Positions 37,624-45,570 of a stretch of DNA of 64,000 nucleotides are shown in pieces. Location of the stretch: positions 146,044 to 210,043 of the forward strand of contig NZ_RHHB01000003.1 in NCBI RefSeq assembly GCF_003710805.1, read 5' to 3'. The DNA comes from Agromyces tardus (GTDB lineage Bacteria; Actinomycetota; Actinomycetes; Actinomycetales; Microbacteriaceae). The first letter of the stretch is position 1. Each line of letters opens with the position of its first letter. Under the pieces are notes generated by a model, which worked only from the letters and a program-made list of their open reading frames with translations, searched no databases and was not told the DNA's origin. Position numbers and translations under genes: made by a program.

Positions 37624-38496
37624 CTAGGCGAACTCTGATCCTCCAAGGTGCTCTGTCTTGAGACCGATGGCCTCGGCGCACGCATCCAAGAACGCCGCGT
37701 TCGTTAAGAACCATTCGCGCCCGACCTCGCCTTGGCGGCTAAGGCGGGTGCGGCGAGGATTGTCGTGGCCGGCCGTGCTGAGGAGGCGATGAAAGAGTCG
37801 TTCCACTTCTGCCGTGCTTCTTTCACCGGACCCGTACACGCGCAACAGTGCTAGCGGTTCCGGCATGTGCGTTCGCACGCCCTTGCGATAGTCGTCAATC
37901 CTTCGGCCGACAGATTCGGCGCGGCCGACCTTGATTAGAAACCGGTCGTCATCCGCAGGATGTTCGATGTACCACCCGTAGGAAAATGCGTAAATTCCGG
38001 GCAAGTCGAACAATCGGTCGGTAGCCTTCGACACTTCGCGTTCGAGGTTCTCCTCTTCCTCGCTCTCCGTCGCTTCGTCGGATGACTGTGACTGTTCAAC
38101 GCGGCGCTCGGCATCCCGAAGTCGTTCTGTCAGTAGCGCGAGCGCCTCAGCAGAGAGGACGCCGCGTCCAGCCCTCGTAAGCGATCGCAGGGTTGACGCG
38201 ATGGACTTGATCATGGAAGGCGATGATGAGTACTGGCCATCGATGGCGGCGCTAAGGACTGCTTGAGCGTTGTACACCCAGCCCGTCGTCGCGACGTTAT
38301 GGAGTTCGGAGAGTTCGCTCGGGTTCAGTCCTTGCTCGAGGCCCCGAAATGCGTCACCCAGCCTAGTTTGGTCCTCGCGGATCAAGTCGCGGATCTCGTC
38401 GACAGGAGCGACCGGCTGTGATTGCGATTGGTCCTCCGGCGCGAACACGTCGACGAGTCGATCGGCAGACTCCTGATGTAACTCATGCTCAGACAT
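37624..38496 (-). CDS. GIY-YIG-like nuclease domain protein
   Basis: 290 residues from ATG 38496; the longer frame to 38604 has no ribosome site. Residues 1-160 are acidic and helical (LNPSELSELHNVATTGWVYN, then a Glu-rich EATESEEEENLEREV). Residues about 165-265 match a GIY-YIG/T5orf172-type domain: LPGIYAFSYGWYIEH, FLIKVGRAESVGRRIDDYRK, Glu in STAEVERLFHRLL and a final GREWFLT. It could cut DNA or bind it. It lies at the left end of a lower-GC block of restriction-type genes, downstream of the GmrSD-like gene on the same strand. Confidence 0.75.
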   Translation of the reverse strand: MSEHELHQESADRLVDVFAPEDQSQSQPVAPVDEIRDLIREDQTRLGDAFRGLEQGLNPSELSELHNVATTGWVYNAQAVLSAAIDGQYSSSPSMIKSIASTLRSLTRAGRGVLSAEALALLTERLRDAERRVEQSQSSDEATESEEEENLEREVSKATDRLFDLPGIYAFSYGWYIEHPADDDRFLIKVGRAESVGRRIDDYRKGVRTHMPEPLALLRVYGSGERSTAEVERLFHRLLSTAGHDNPRRTRLSRQGEVGREWFLTNAAFLDACAEAIGLKTEHLGGSEFA

Positions 38497-38508
38497 ACCC
38501 ACATCATC

Positions 38509-38520
38509 CGACAATTGTCG
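38509..38520. promoter_or_regulatory. Perfect 12-bp palindrome before the GIY-YIG gene
   Basis: CGACAATTGTCG lies 13 bp upstream of the GIY-YIG start codon on the minus strand, a plausible operator. The rest of 38521-38716 contains no gene. Confidence 0.4.
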
Positions 38521-38716
38521 CGGCGCGACGAGCGCGCCCAGGAAGCGCGGCGAACGGCGGATACACGGTTCGCGAGCTCTACGTATCACGTGATGCTCTC
38601 GCACTGAACCAGAAGGTCACGGAGGCGAGCGAATCGCCAGCGGTTCGAATCGCGGAAGGCGGCGGCGCACCCGTTCGGTTAAGGCGAAAGGCATTGTGGG
38701 CGATCCCGCGCAGTGC

Positions 38717-40702
38717 CTATCCCTCGGAGGGGTCCAACTCATCGGCAATTGTGGTGAACGGTACGAGCTCCTCACCTGGATCCACATCAAACTCTTGATC
38801 GTTTGCGCCTGGAGTAGGCGGCTCGGCCAAGTCGTATTCCGGGCGGACCCAGATCGAGGTAACCAGCGCCGTAAGATCACGAGCGCGCGCCTGGATAGCC
38901 GACGCACCCCAGTGATCATTCCCACCAGTCTGAAGCTGGTACCTCGTGGCCACGTCTCTTGTGATCTTGTATGGGGACTCTTCATAGAGTTCAGCCTTGC
39001 TCGCAAACCGCCGGGCTCCCAGCGCCGAGTTCTCCGATGGTGTCACGATCGTAAGGTTCGGCAGGGTGTGCAGCCATCGGCTCTGAACCTCCTGAAAGTC
39101 TTCTCCAATGTCAGCCAGGTCGGAAATCCATTCAATCGCTTCCCTGCTCTGTGGAAGGATATGTTCGATGGAATCGTCCGTTTCGCCATAGTTGAGCACT
39201 GTTGAAGGCGCCAAGGCGTGGTCCATCGTCGAGAGAATCAGCATCCGCTGCGCAGCTTTTTGACTGTGGTAGAAGTCCTCTTGCTCTATTCCGGCAGCAA
39301 CCACGGCATCGGTTGGCCAGTCGCGCTGGTTGTGGATCATGCTCATCTGTAGTCTGTGCAGCCGATCTTCAACCCCGGATAGGTCCCCATGTAGGCGTGA
39401 AAGCATCGATCCGAATATCGAGCTAAGGGTGTTCGTCGGCAGTCCTGCCAAGAGGCGGCGAACTAGCAGGCTTTCTATCCAGCCGATGGCCTCGACGACT
39501 TGGTAAGTGTTGAGGTGACCCAAGTGGCGCTGTTCCAGCAGCCACATGGCGAGCGGGTATGCGGTAACGCCGCCCGCCTTTGTGAGCCGAGCGAACGCGC
39601 GACCTAGCCCCGCATTGGACTCCCGCTCCGGGTGAACGATCGCTGCATATAGTGCCGACTTGCGCGCGAGGCTCTTCAAATACGCCTCCGTCGCCTCAGG
39701 GGTTCCGCCTTCAAGGCGAAGTTCCGCCTGCACCGTGCGATAGGTCCGTTTCTGGAGGATATTCGTTCCCCTGCTGACAACTTCCGCCCAGATCAAGCCC
39801 TCGACTTGTTCGGGTCGATGAAGATTCCTCTCGATTAAGCTCCAGTGTTCGCCTAACGCCGCCTCTGCTTTGCTGCCGAGAAGCATGAATAGGTAATTCC
39901 GGAGAAGGTCGAGCTGCGTAAGCGGCCGGCCCTTAGCGTTGAGGGATTCAAATATTGAGTTGACGTCGTCGAGGTTGGCGGTTTCGATAGTAATGAGGGT
40001 CAGTCGCCTAGTTATCACCTCCTCGATGATCTCGAGATCAAGTGGAAAGCAGCCTGCAAATCTCACAAGCTGCGGCGCCTGTTCTGCGTTTACTCCTTGG
40101 CGTCGCAGCTCGGTGTGGAAGAACTTGTACGCCTGCAACATTCGCTTCGAATCAATCTCTGAAAGCCCTATCGATTCGGGCGAAAAGCTTCTTGCGCCGT
40201 CGTAGTCAATAATCGCTTCGAAAACCCTGCGATCCGCAGCGAGAGGAACCAGACGGAGCCTGTCAGAGCCAATCTCGTCTTCGTTGACAAGGTACCGGCG
40301 GTCGACACGCGCCCTTGCCGACGAGGCGCGTGCCTCTCGCTCCTCCTTGGTGCCGCGGGCATTCAACTCGCTACGCGATCGGACATCGCGGAGTGCACAA
40401 AGCAGCAGCAGCAGGGTGGTAATCCGCTGTTGGCCATCAATGACGTCGGAGCGTGGAACCCCGAGTGCGCTCGGGCCCGCTAGAACGACGGTGCCTAGGT
40501 AATGCCCAGGAACGCTTTGCAGCTTCTTTTCCCTTTCGGGGTCTGACCAGATGCCGGATAGGCGATCGTACTGATCCAAGATGTCCAACCAGAGAGTCTC
40601 GCGCTGTTCCTTTTCCCACGAGTACGCACGCTGAAAGGGCGGGACGCGGTACTGCCTTGGTCCCTTGATTAGACCAAGGAAATCAGTAGTCTTGCTTTCC
40701 AC
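38717..40702 (-). CDS. GmrSD-like type IV restriction protein (DUF262 + DUF1524)
   Basis: 661 residues from GTG 40702, preceded by AAAGGGAG. The N-terminal DUF262 domain (GmrS-like, ParB fold) has YRVPPFQRAYSWE (18-30) and the hallmark DVIDGQQRITTL (86-97), followed by FESLNAKGRPLTQLDLLRN. The C-terminal DUF1524 domain (GmrD-like, HNH) has SIEHILPQS (about 511-519), LPNLTIVTPSENSALG and a final W-x-I-x-R-x-x-x-L pattern. Fused single-chain GmrSD enzymes are described as cutting DNA carrying modified (glucosylated hydroxymethyl) cytosine. Codon use is less GC-biased than in flanking genes. An upstream ATG near 40761 is possible. Confidence 0.9.
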   Translation of the reverse strand: MESKTTDFLGLIKGPRQYRVPPFQRAYSWEKEQRETLWLDILDQYDRLSGIWSDPEREKKLQSVPGHYLGTVVLAGPSALGVPRSDVIDGQQRITTLLLLLCALRDVRSRSELNARGTKEEREARASSARARVDRRYLVNEDEIGSDRLRLVPLAADRRVFEAIIDYDGARSFSPESIGLSEIDSKRMLQAYKFFHTELRRQGVNAEQAPQLVRFAGCFPLDLEIIEEVITRRLTLITIETANLDDVNSIFESLNAKGRPLTQLDLLRNYLFMLLGSKAEAALGEHWSLIERNLHRPEQVEGLIWAEVVSRGTNILQKRTYRTVQAELRLEGGTPEATEAYLKSLARKSALYAAIVHPERESNAGLGRAFARLTKAGGVTAYPLAMWLLEQRHLGHLNTYQVVEAIGWIESLLVRRLLAGLPTNTLSSIFGSMLSRLHGDLSGVEDRLHRLQMSMIHNQRDWPTDAVVAAGIEQEDFYHSQKAAQRMLILSTMDHALAPSTVLNYGETDDSIEHILPQSREAIEWISDLADIGEDFQEVQSRWLHTLPNLTIVTPSENSALGARRFASKAELYEESPYKITRDVATRYQLQTGGNDHWGASAIQARARDLTALVTSIWVRPEYDLAEPPTPGANDQEFDVDPGEELVPFTTIADELDPSEG

Positions 40703-40844
40703 AATGCTCCCTTTCGATGGCTGCCCTCGAATCGGATCGTAGGCGCTCCGAATTGTACGCATGGCGAAGCCGTTATTGGCGGAGCCGCCCTGGCCGCCGG
40801 TTCTTACACACGCTGGTGAAGCCCTACTGGACCCCGTGGGCCGG

Positions 40845-40986
40845 CCAGGGCGCCCTCCTCGTGGGTCGGTCCAGGGCGCCCATCCCGCCTCTTCAACGTG
40901 AAGACTCGTTGGGTAGGGCACCGGTATGGTTGCTCCATCGACTGCTTTCTGACCGGCCGATATGAGTAACTGGCCGCTATGAGTAA
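40845..40986 (+). promoter_or_regulatory. Repeat-bearing leader of the putative restriction gene
   Basis: CCAGGGCGCCC occurs at 40845-40855 and 40871-40881. Nearer the gene, GGCCG[A/C]TATGAGTAA occurs at 40955-40969 and 40972-40986, the second copy containing the start codon. The first copy's ATG (40962) opens a six-codon frame, MSNWPL, whose TGA (40980-40982) overlaps the ATG at 40979. This suggests translational coupling or a duplicated start region. The whole 40703-40978 gap separates divergent restriction genes. Confidence 0.5.
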
Positions 40987-42040
40987 GGGTCGCCCGCTCA
41001 GTGTTGGAGCGATAGGCCAAATGCCACGAGGGGACGAGGTGAAGCCTGTGGCGAACGTCACCGACGGAACATCGGCATTGGAAGACCCGGAGAAGACACT
41101 CGCGCAAAGCATCGCCGATATGCTGTCGCGTCCTGATTTCCTGCTTCCCTTGGTTGCCGCAGAGCGCCAATTCCGGGACCACTACTACGGTCTAAACGCG
41201 GCCGCGCTGCTTGAAGATCTGTTCTTCGACGCACTTGGAAACTTCCTGCGTCAGACCCGGCCCGAGGCGCGTTTACGGCGGCCCGCCGCCGGCCAAAAGG
41301 GATGGGATTACAGCTATGACGACCTGAGCGTGTCGCATAAAGTGGGTCAAAAGATTGGGCCGCTCGCTGCTATCTGGGATGCCACTAAGGTACATGACGG
41401 GACCTGGACTTTTGAGTTCCCGATAGTCTACGTTTTGGGCAAGAGTCAGCCGGCAACCAAGATTGCAGTTGGCTTGAAGGACGGAACGCGGATTGAAGCA
41501 CGATCCGTGGGTGAATTGGGCCGAGGCACGAGCCTCCGTGGCGGATCCCTACTGATTGTTCGTTGGCCCGCAAGTGGTGAGCCTGTTGAGCTCTTGGACG
41601 TAATCAATTCTCGCCCAGGCCAAAGTTCTTCCGACGTCCTCCCATTCGCTCGGGTCTGGGGTCATGTTGCAAGGGCCGTGGCCCGGGGAGTTCCCGCCAA
41701 CGAGATCGACGTGCTCCGCATCAAGGGGCGTGATGCTGGGGCGGTTGCTGACGATCCCGACTGCCTGGAATCGCTTTCGGTAAACTTCCGTGGGGGCGTC
41801 TACCTGATCGGTGTCGAGGACCTTAAGGAACTGCCCGTCGTCAAGAACAATCGTGCGATTCTGATTGACACACCCGTTGTGCAGAGGCTTCTCTCCACGA
41901 CCCACGCGGCGGGGGCATTCTCTCCGTTGCCGTTGTGGTACTGGCTCTATTCCTCGGATCGTCCGCCAGACATGTACTCCGCACAGCGGTCGGAGTACGA
42001 CACACGCTTCCACGCACGAGGAGCCGTGGAGGAGTCGTAA
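40979..42040 (+). CDS. Putative type II restriction endonuclease of unrecognised family
   Basis: 353 residues from ATG 40979. I recognise no named family. A possible PD-(D/E)xK-type core is seen: an acidic helix AAALLEDLFFDALGNFL (Glu79-Asp80), then GWDYSYDDLSVSHKVGQK with Asp110 and Lys121, where Ser replaces the usual acidic residue. The C-terminal half (LLIVRWPASGEPVELLDVIN, GGVYLIGVEDLKELPVVKNN) is beta-rich and could recognise DNA. The gene converges on an N6-adenine methylase gene 14 bp away, the context from which I infer a restriction role. GTG 41051 after GAGGTGAAG is an alternative start. Confidence 0.55.
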   Translation: MSKGRPLSVGAIGQMPRGDEVKPVANVTDGTSALEDPEKTLAQSIADMLSRPDFLLPLVAAERQFRDHYYGLNAAALLEDLFFDALGNFLRQTRPEARLRRPAAGQKGWDYSYDDLSVSHKVGQKIGPLAAIWDATKVHDGTWTFEFPIVYVLGKSQPATKIAVGLKDGTRIEARSVGELGRGTSLRGGSLLIVRWPASGEPVELLDVINSRPGQSSSDVLPFARVWGHVARAVARGVPANEIDVLRIKGRDAGAVADDPDCLESLSVNFRGGVYLIGVEDLKELPVVKNNRAILIDTPVVQRLLSTTHAAGAFSPLPLWYWLYSSDRPPDMYSAQRSEYDTRFHARGAVEES

Positions 42041-42054
42041 GCCCATACTGAGGG

Positions 42055-43629
42055 CTAGCCAGCGATGCTGCGTTCAGAAGTACTGCCCTCGAAATACGTG
42101 TTCGAGTGAACTCGTAGAAGCTCTTCGGCAAAGCCAGGGGCCACGTAAGCGTTCAGTCGCAAAATGAGATCTGGCTGATGCTTTACGTTCTGATGATCAC
42201 GCCCCGCGTTGCGTTTCACTACAATATTGGACCCCTCGGATTCGAGGAGAGCGGCCGTCAACGTGGCCGATGGCGCAAGGTTGTCTGGAATCGGAACCGA
42301 TCGGAGCACTCCGCGGTTGAGCGTGATGCCGCCGTCGTGAATCCGCCACCACCAGTACGCAAGCGACGAATTCAGAACAACGTACGCAAGGTCACGGTCC
42401 TCCTCGCTTCTGAAATGAAGCGTGTGCGACCCTGCCCGATCAATCTCTCGCATGACGGCGGACAGGTAGTAACGGGGGGTCGAGGCGACTGTGAGTTTGT
42501 ATGGCGAATAGTGATCGACCAGCAAGTCCTTAATCGATCGCCTCGATTCACTGATCTCTTGGAAGAGGGCGGTGAGCGAAGCATCGATCTTTCGGAACGC
42601 GACGAGGTCTTCCACGAGCGGTGCCAAGTGCTGGTGTGCCGACGCGAACATCTGCTTTCGTTCAGAAGCACGCCATCGAAGCAGCGGCGTTATGCGACGA
42701 CGAATGGGTCCGTGTCGGAGCGCAACAGTAATCGCGGCACGAGTGCTGTTTACATGATTCGAATTTTGGGAACCGAACTTAACGCCCCGGAACATGTTGT
42801 CAGGAACATTATCGAAGCAATAGATATCGATTCGACTGAGGTTTGAGAGCATCAATGCTCTAAGCGATCGGAATTTCCGTCCACCGGTGAAACTCTGCGG
42901 TGTGATTGAGACGAATCCGTTGCTCGCCTCGATCACCCGTTCCAGGAAGTACGCATAGAGATCCCTGGCGTCGCTTGTCTTGAAGCTCCGGTTCGCCGGT
43001 ACCACCACATAAGGCGGATTCAGAATGGCGTACTCAAACGGCGGGAGCGCTTCGAATAACGCATTGAGTACAAACGCCCGGGCAGACAACTTCTCGAAGA
43101 CATCTGCCGCCGTTCGCTCGAACTCGAGAGTCAGCAAGATTCGCGCTGAAAGCAGCGCCAGTGGGTCTTGGTCTACCAAGACAAGCCGATTCCGAACAAA
43201 CTCCTCAGGATCGTCGTGGGCACGTGCGAGCCAGAAGCTCAGGTTTCCGACACCGCAGCATGGGTCAAGCCATCGACCATTCCGCCCAATCTCTACCGCT
43301 TTCGTAGCCATAAAGACTGCGACGTCGTCCGGTGTGAAGTACTGCCCGGCGAGCTTCCGTTCCTGGTGATTTACGTGAGCCAGGAGGTATTCGTAAAGCA
43401 CGGAGACTTCTGTGAGAGATCGTTCTCGCAAGAGATCCTCACTCGTCACCGGGGTGATGTCGAGCTCCCTAAGTATCAAAGCGAGTGATGCCGGCTCTTC
43501 GCTGGCAGCGCGATTCGCGAGCAGTGACCGCCACGTTGCCTCGAACCCGAAGCGCTCAACGAGCGACTCAAGTTTCGCTGCTGCTTCCTTGACACCCGGC
43601 CTAAGGGATGCGTACGCCTGCCCTGTCAT
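42055..43629 (-). CDS. N6-adenine DNA methyltransferase (type II, gamma-like)
   Basis: 524 residues from ATG 43629, preceded by TTTGAGGG. AGQYFTPDDVAVFMATKAVE (94-113) is typical of N6_Mtase proteins. The AdoMet site reads WLDPCCGVGNLSFWLA (120-135) and the catalytic motif IV is ILNPPYVVV (202-210). The C-terminal 250 residues (TLHFRSEEDRDLAYVVLNSS, WWWRIHDGGITLNRGVLRSV) form a target-recognition part as in TaqI-type enzymes. It should protect host DNA from the convergent putative nuclease. Composition is lower in GC than the flanks. Confidence 0.88.
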   Translation of the reverse strand: MTGQAYASLRPGVKEAAAKLESLVERFGFEATWRSLLANRAASEEPASLALILRELDITPVTSEDLLRERSLTEVSVLYEYLLAHVNHQERKLAGQYFTPDDVAVFMATKAVEIGRNGRWLDPCCGVGNLSFWLARAHDDPEEFVRNRLVLVDQDPLALLSARILLTLEFERTAADVFEKLSARAFVLNALFEALPPFEYAILNPPYVVVPANRSFKTSDARDLYAYFLERVIEASNGFVSITPQSFTGGRKFRSLRALMLSNLSRIDIYCFDNVPDNMFRGVKFGSQNSNHVNSTRAAITVALRHGPIRRRITPLLRWRASERKQMFASAHQHLAPLVEDLVAFRKIDASLTALFQEISESRRSIKDLLVDHYSPYKLTVASTPRYYLSAVMREIDRAGSHTLHFRSEEDRDLAYVVLNSSLAYWWWRIHDGGITLNRGVLRSVPIPDNLAPSATLTAALLESEGSNIVVKRNAGRDHQNVKHQPDLILRLNAYVAPGFAEELLRVHSNTYFEGSTSERSIAG

Positions 43630-43735
43630 GCCCTCAAACCTACCCGCGCCCGGCGACCATACATTGCAGGCTGGCGACGATGTGTGGGCTGGACCCTTGG
43701 CTGTGTCGGCGGGGAGAGTCAACGGGGAAGATCGC

Positions 43736-44533
43736 CTATAGCCCACACCACTCGCGCTGTAGGCGCAGTGCCGCCGGAGAAGGCGCCCTGGAACCCTGCG
43801 GGAGATTTGCTCTCTTCCCAGCGAGCGAACGATAGGTCTCGTCGCCGACTGTGGGAGCGATCAAGACTTCGAACGTTTCCTCACCGAGGGCGAGCAATCC
43901 AGTGTCCCAGAGGCGGTGAAGGTCGATTCGAAGAGCGATTCCGTTAGGTACAACGTCGGAGTTGGCCCCCTTGAACGGTCGAATGTGGGCTGCCTCCAGA
44001 ACCTCATTCTCGCGACATCCGGTGATGGCGCATTGCCCTCGATAGGCATCCAGCACGGCGTCGCGGAAACGTCCCTGACCTGGGCGGCGGACCACATTTT
44101 GGAGCGCGAACCGGCGTTCGTCCAGTAAGTCTCCCTGCGCAAAAGGATCTGGCAGCTCGACGGCGAGATCTCCAATGTTGATGTCTACGCGCAGTCGAAG
44201 GGCAGCGGCTCCTCGATCCAACGGTATCGCTGCATAACCGCCCCTCAACACGCCCTCTAGTAGCCTTTCTAGGGCATTGTCAGTAACCGTGGACCCGGTC
44301 GATAGGTACTCTGCTGGCATGGGGGCACCGCCGAAGAGCAAACGGTGCGCATCGTGAAGAATTTCGTACTTCGTCATGTCGGCGGCATTTTCGAGTCCGA
44401 GGGCGTTCGCCAAGTCAACGAGGAACGGCTTCTCAACTGTGCTACCGCGCGAGCAATCATGGTGCGGAAACTGCAGGGCCTCCGATAAGGCCGCCATCGT
44501 CCTTCGTTCCGGCGAGCGTTCGACCAGCGGCAA
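43736..44533 (-). CDS. HNH endonuclease (HNH_2 type)
   Basis: 265 residues from a TTG at 44533 with GAGGAG seven bases upstream. The C-terminal half holds an HNH core: CAITGCRENEVLEAAHIRP (168-186), with N197 in VVPNGIALRIDLHRLWD and His206. The two early cysteines may bind zinc. The N-terminal half (FLVDLANALGLENAADMTKY, then LERLLEGVLRGGYAAIPLDR) is unassigned and may bind DNA or a partner. It lies 106 bp upstream of the methylase gene on the same strand, so it may be part of the restriction-modification locus. A dyad promoter precedes it. Confidence 0.85.
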   Translation of the reverse strand: MPLVERSPERRTMAALSEALQFPHHDCSRGSTVEKPFLVDLANALGLENAADMTKYEILHDAHRLLFGGAPMPAEYLSTGSTVTDNALERLLEGVLRGGYAAIPLDRGAAALRLRVDINIGDLAVELPDPFAQGDLLDERRFALQNVVRRPGQGRFRDAVLDAYRGQCAITGCRENEVLEAAHIRPFKGANSDVVPNGIALRIDLHRLWDTGLLALGEETFEVLIAPTVGDETYRSLAGKRANLPQGSRAPSPAALRLQREWCGL

Positions 44534-44548
44534 TGGAGTCTCCTCATC

Positions 44549-44596
44549 ATTCGTGGGTAGTCACGAATCATAGGTGTGTAGTCGCGAAGTCTGAAA
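44549..44596 (-). promoter_or_regulatory. Promoter and operator of the HNH gene
   Basis: On the minus strand TATGAT (44572-44567) and TTTCAG (44596-44591) make a -10/-35 pair with an 18-bp spacer. A perfect inverted repeat ATTCGTG-N6-CACGAAT (44549-44568) lies over the start region. GTAGTC[A/G]CGAA occurs twice (44557-44567 and 44578-44588), 21 bp apart, or two helical turns. This is a good layout for repressor binding. Confidence 0.6.
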
Positions 44597-44776
44597 CCGC
44601 CTGAAACGGTCCCTTTTGATCCGATACTGCATCAGACCTCCACGGATTGCGAGGACGGCGCGGACCGTACCAACTCGTTGCTTCCGGCGCCGGCGCTCGG
44701 AGCAGTCGCGCGGCGGGAGCGGGCATCGCGCGGCGTCAACGTGGTGCGCGGGCGGAGCGAGTCGAGCCTGCGGTGA

Positions 44777-45060
44777 GAGGAGGCGTTCCTCGACGGGCTC
44801 GTGACCTCGGCGCTGCTGCGCTACCTGGCCGTCGCGCACTACGGACACGGCCGCGGCGCCTGGCGGCAGAGCGAGTACCCGCCGCACTGGCGGCCAATGG
44901 TCGTCGACACAGTGGTCGCCGAGCAGGACCGGCTCGCGGTGCTCTGGTCCCGGCGCCGGGAGGGGCGGAGGCGCTGGAGCGCGAACTCGAGGAGCTGCTC
45001 GAGGACCTCGCGCTTGGGCTCCTCGAGGAGCTGTACCCGGGTGCGCTCGGCGACGACTAG
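44777..45060 (+). pseudogene. Fragment of a broken gene right of the defence island
   Basis: One frame (44777-44950) reads EEAFLDGLVTSALLRYLAVA then HYGHGRGAWRQSEYPPHWRP and VVDTVVAEQDRLAVLW. A second frame then takes over with EALERELEELLEDLALGLLE and ELYPGALGDD, ending at a TAG at 45058-45060. A TGA lies immediately upstream. The two parts look like one ancestral protein separated by a frameshift and lacking its start. No family recognised. The rest of 44597-45258 shows no other gene. Confidence 0.5.
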
Positions 45061-45258
45061 GGCCGGTGTCGCCCTCGGCGCTGAGATGCACGCGACGTGA
45101 GCCTGCCATGACTTCGACGCGTAGGCGCGAGCGACTGTGTCGTAGTTCCTCGCTCGCAGCCACCACATCGCCGACTAAGTGCAATCGCCTGGGCGCAACC
45201 CCGGTGCGGCAGCGCACGCCCCGAACTAGCCTGAACAGACCGACCGAGGAGGATCAGC

Positions 45259-45465
45259 ATGAGCGACACCACGGGGCGCGACGACCGGGAATTCGCCGAC
45301 GTGTCGAGCGAGCAGGAGCGGCTGCGAGCCGAGCACGACCGGGAGCTCGGGGTCGATCCGTTCTTCGAGGGAGCGAACATCACCGAGAGCGACGGACCCG
45401 ACCTCGAGGGCGGCAACGACCTCGACACCGGCGGCGGGCATCGCACGCCGCGCGAGGGCGACTGA
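45259..45465 (+). CDS. Small acidic hypothetical protein, 68 residues
   Basis: [40 protein letters not shown], and a Gly/Asp-rich end. A strong GAGGAGG precedes the ATG at 45259, supporting expression. Its composition (disordered, acidic) matches short proteins common in Microbacteriaceae. No function can be assigned. Confidence 0.75.
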   Translation: MSDTTGRDDREFADVSSEQERLRAEHDRELGVDPFFEGANITESDGPDLEGGNDLDTGGGHRTPREGD

Positions 45466-45570
45466 CGCCGGCTCAGCGAGCGGCGGGCATGTTGCCCGTC
45501 GGTGTCGCGAGTGCCGCGGGGTCGCCGTGCGGTGAGGTCGCGGCTTCCGTTGCGCCCGCGGCATCCGTCG

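Noticed and set aside
37600..44620. Phage or integrative-element ends (integrase, tRNA target, direct repeats)
   Set aside because: No integrase, transposase, tRNA gene or matching flanking repeat was found in the sequence, so the mode of transfer remains unknown.
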